64,000 bases of DNA from Cynocephalus volans (Eukaryota > Chordata > Mammalia > Dermoptera > Cynocephalidae). The notes below the pieces were generated by a model. The model was given only the letters and a program-made list of their open reading frames with translations. It made no database searches and was not told the origin of the DNA. Positions 63,741 to 64,000 of the stretch are shown piece by piece (position 1 is the stretch's first letter; each line of letters starts with the position of its first letter). The translations under genes were made by a program, and so were the position numbers. Where the stretch lies: positions 98,022,001-98,086,000 of the forward strand of contig NC_084468.1 in NCBI RefSeq assembly GCF_027409185.1. Reading direction: 5' to 3'.

Positions 63741-64000
63741 GACATCTTGTCACATGCATCTTTAGTGAAGGAGAAGATAGACTGAATGAGGGAGGTGAAG
63801 AGGGTGGTTGTGTTCAAAAGAACAAGTGAAAGAATTGGGAATTAAGAAAAAAGCTAACAAAGGGAAAGCAGGAAAAACTAGTAAATTGGTGGGAGGAAAA
63901 GGGAGCAAGATTATTTCAGATAAAGAAAAACAGATCACAGGGATAGTGAATTTGATTCATTCAAAGAGAAAAGACCCAGTGAATTTATTATAATTATTTT
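63741..64000. other. Intergenic sequence, no recognised feature
   Basis: Purine-rich. The open frame at 63808-63993 is lysine-rich from composition and has no known domain. Confidence 0.4.

Overview
This is mammalian nuclear DNA: AT-rich, almost wholly non-coding and full of interspersed repeats. It holds L1 elements of several ages, L2, MIR, an L3/CR1 relic, MaLR- and ERVL-type LTRs, hAT and Tigger DNA transposon remnants, and at least seven tRNA-Ile-like SINEs. I saw no Alu and no rodent B1/B2. The SINE sequence matches my memory of the CYN family of colugos (Dermoptera, flying lemurs), so a colugo is the best guess. That is an inference from memory, not a database result.

One host gene is recognisable: FAM241A (C4orf32 in human), on the + strand in two coding exons. 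Exon 1 (5994-6149, 52 codons) lies in a CpG island with GC boxes and a CCAAT box. Exon 2 (40989-41234, 81 codons plus stop) encodes the conserved C-terminal half and its hydrophobic membrane segment. Together they give 133 residues. The intron is about 34.8 kb. A long AU-rich 3' UTR follows, with candidate poly(A) signals at 41595 and 42968.

Layout: 1-5566 is upstream intergenic sequence with old repeats. 5567-6340 is a CA/CT simple repeat followed by the CpG-island promoter and exon 1. 6150-40988 is intron 1. It contains all but one of the copies of a short palindromic TA-flanked element, an L1 5'/ORF1 fragment, a young twin-primed L1 with a SINE at the same target site, and a near-full-length fossil L1 at 29261-35381. 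40989 to about 43000 is exon 2 and the 3' UTR. 43000-64000 is downstream intergenic sequence with L2, LTRs, a Tigger remnant, a near-perfect fold-back repeat, several SINEs and a GC-rich tandem-repeat block.

I see no operon, CRISPR array, RNA gene or multi-gene system. The interesting material is transposon biology: a family of 77-82 bp mariner-like palindromes, three copies of one 17-bp target site around an L1 and a SINE, a tailless SINE, a SINE subtype with a rebuilt anticodon arm, a 70-bp inverted duplication inside MIR-like DNA, and a roughly 105-bp VNTR of unknown origin.
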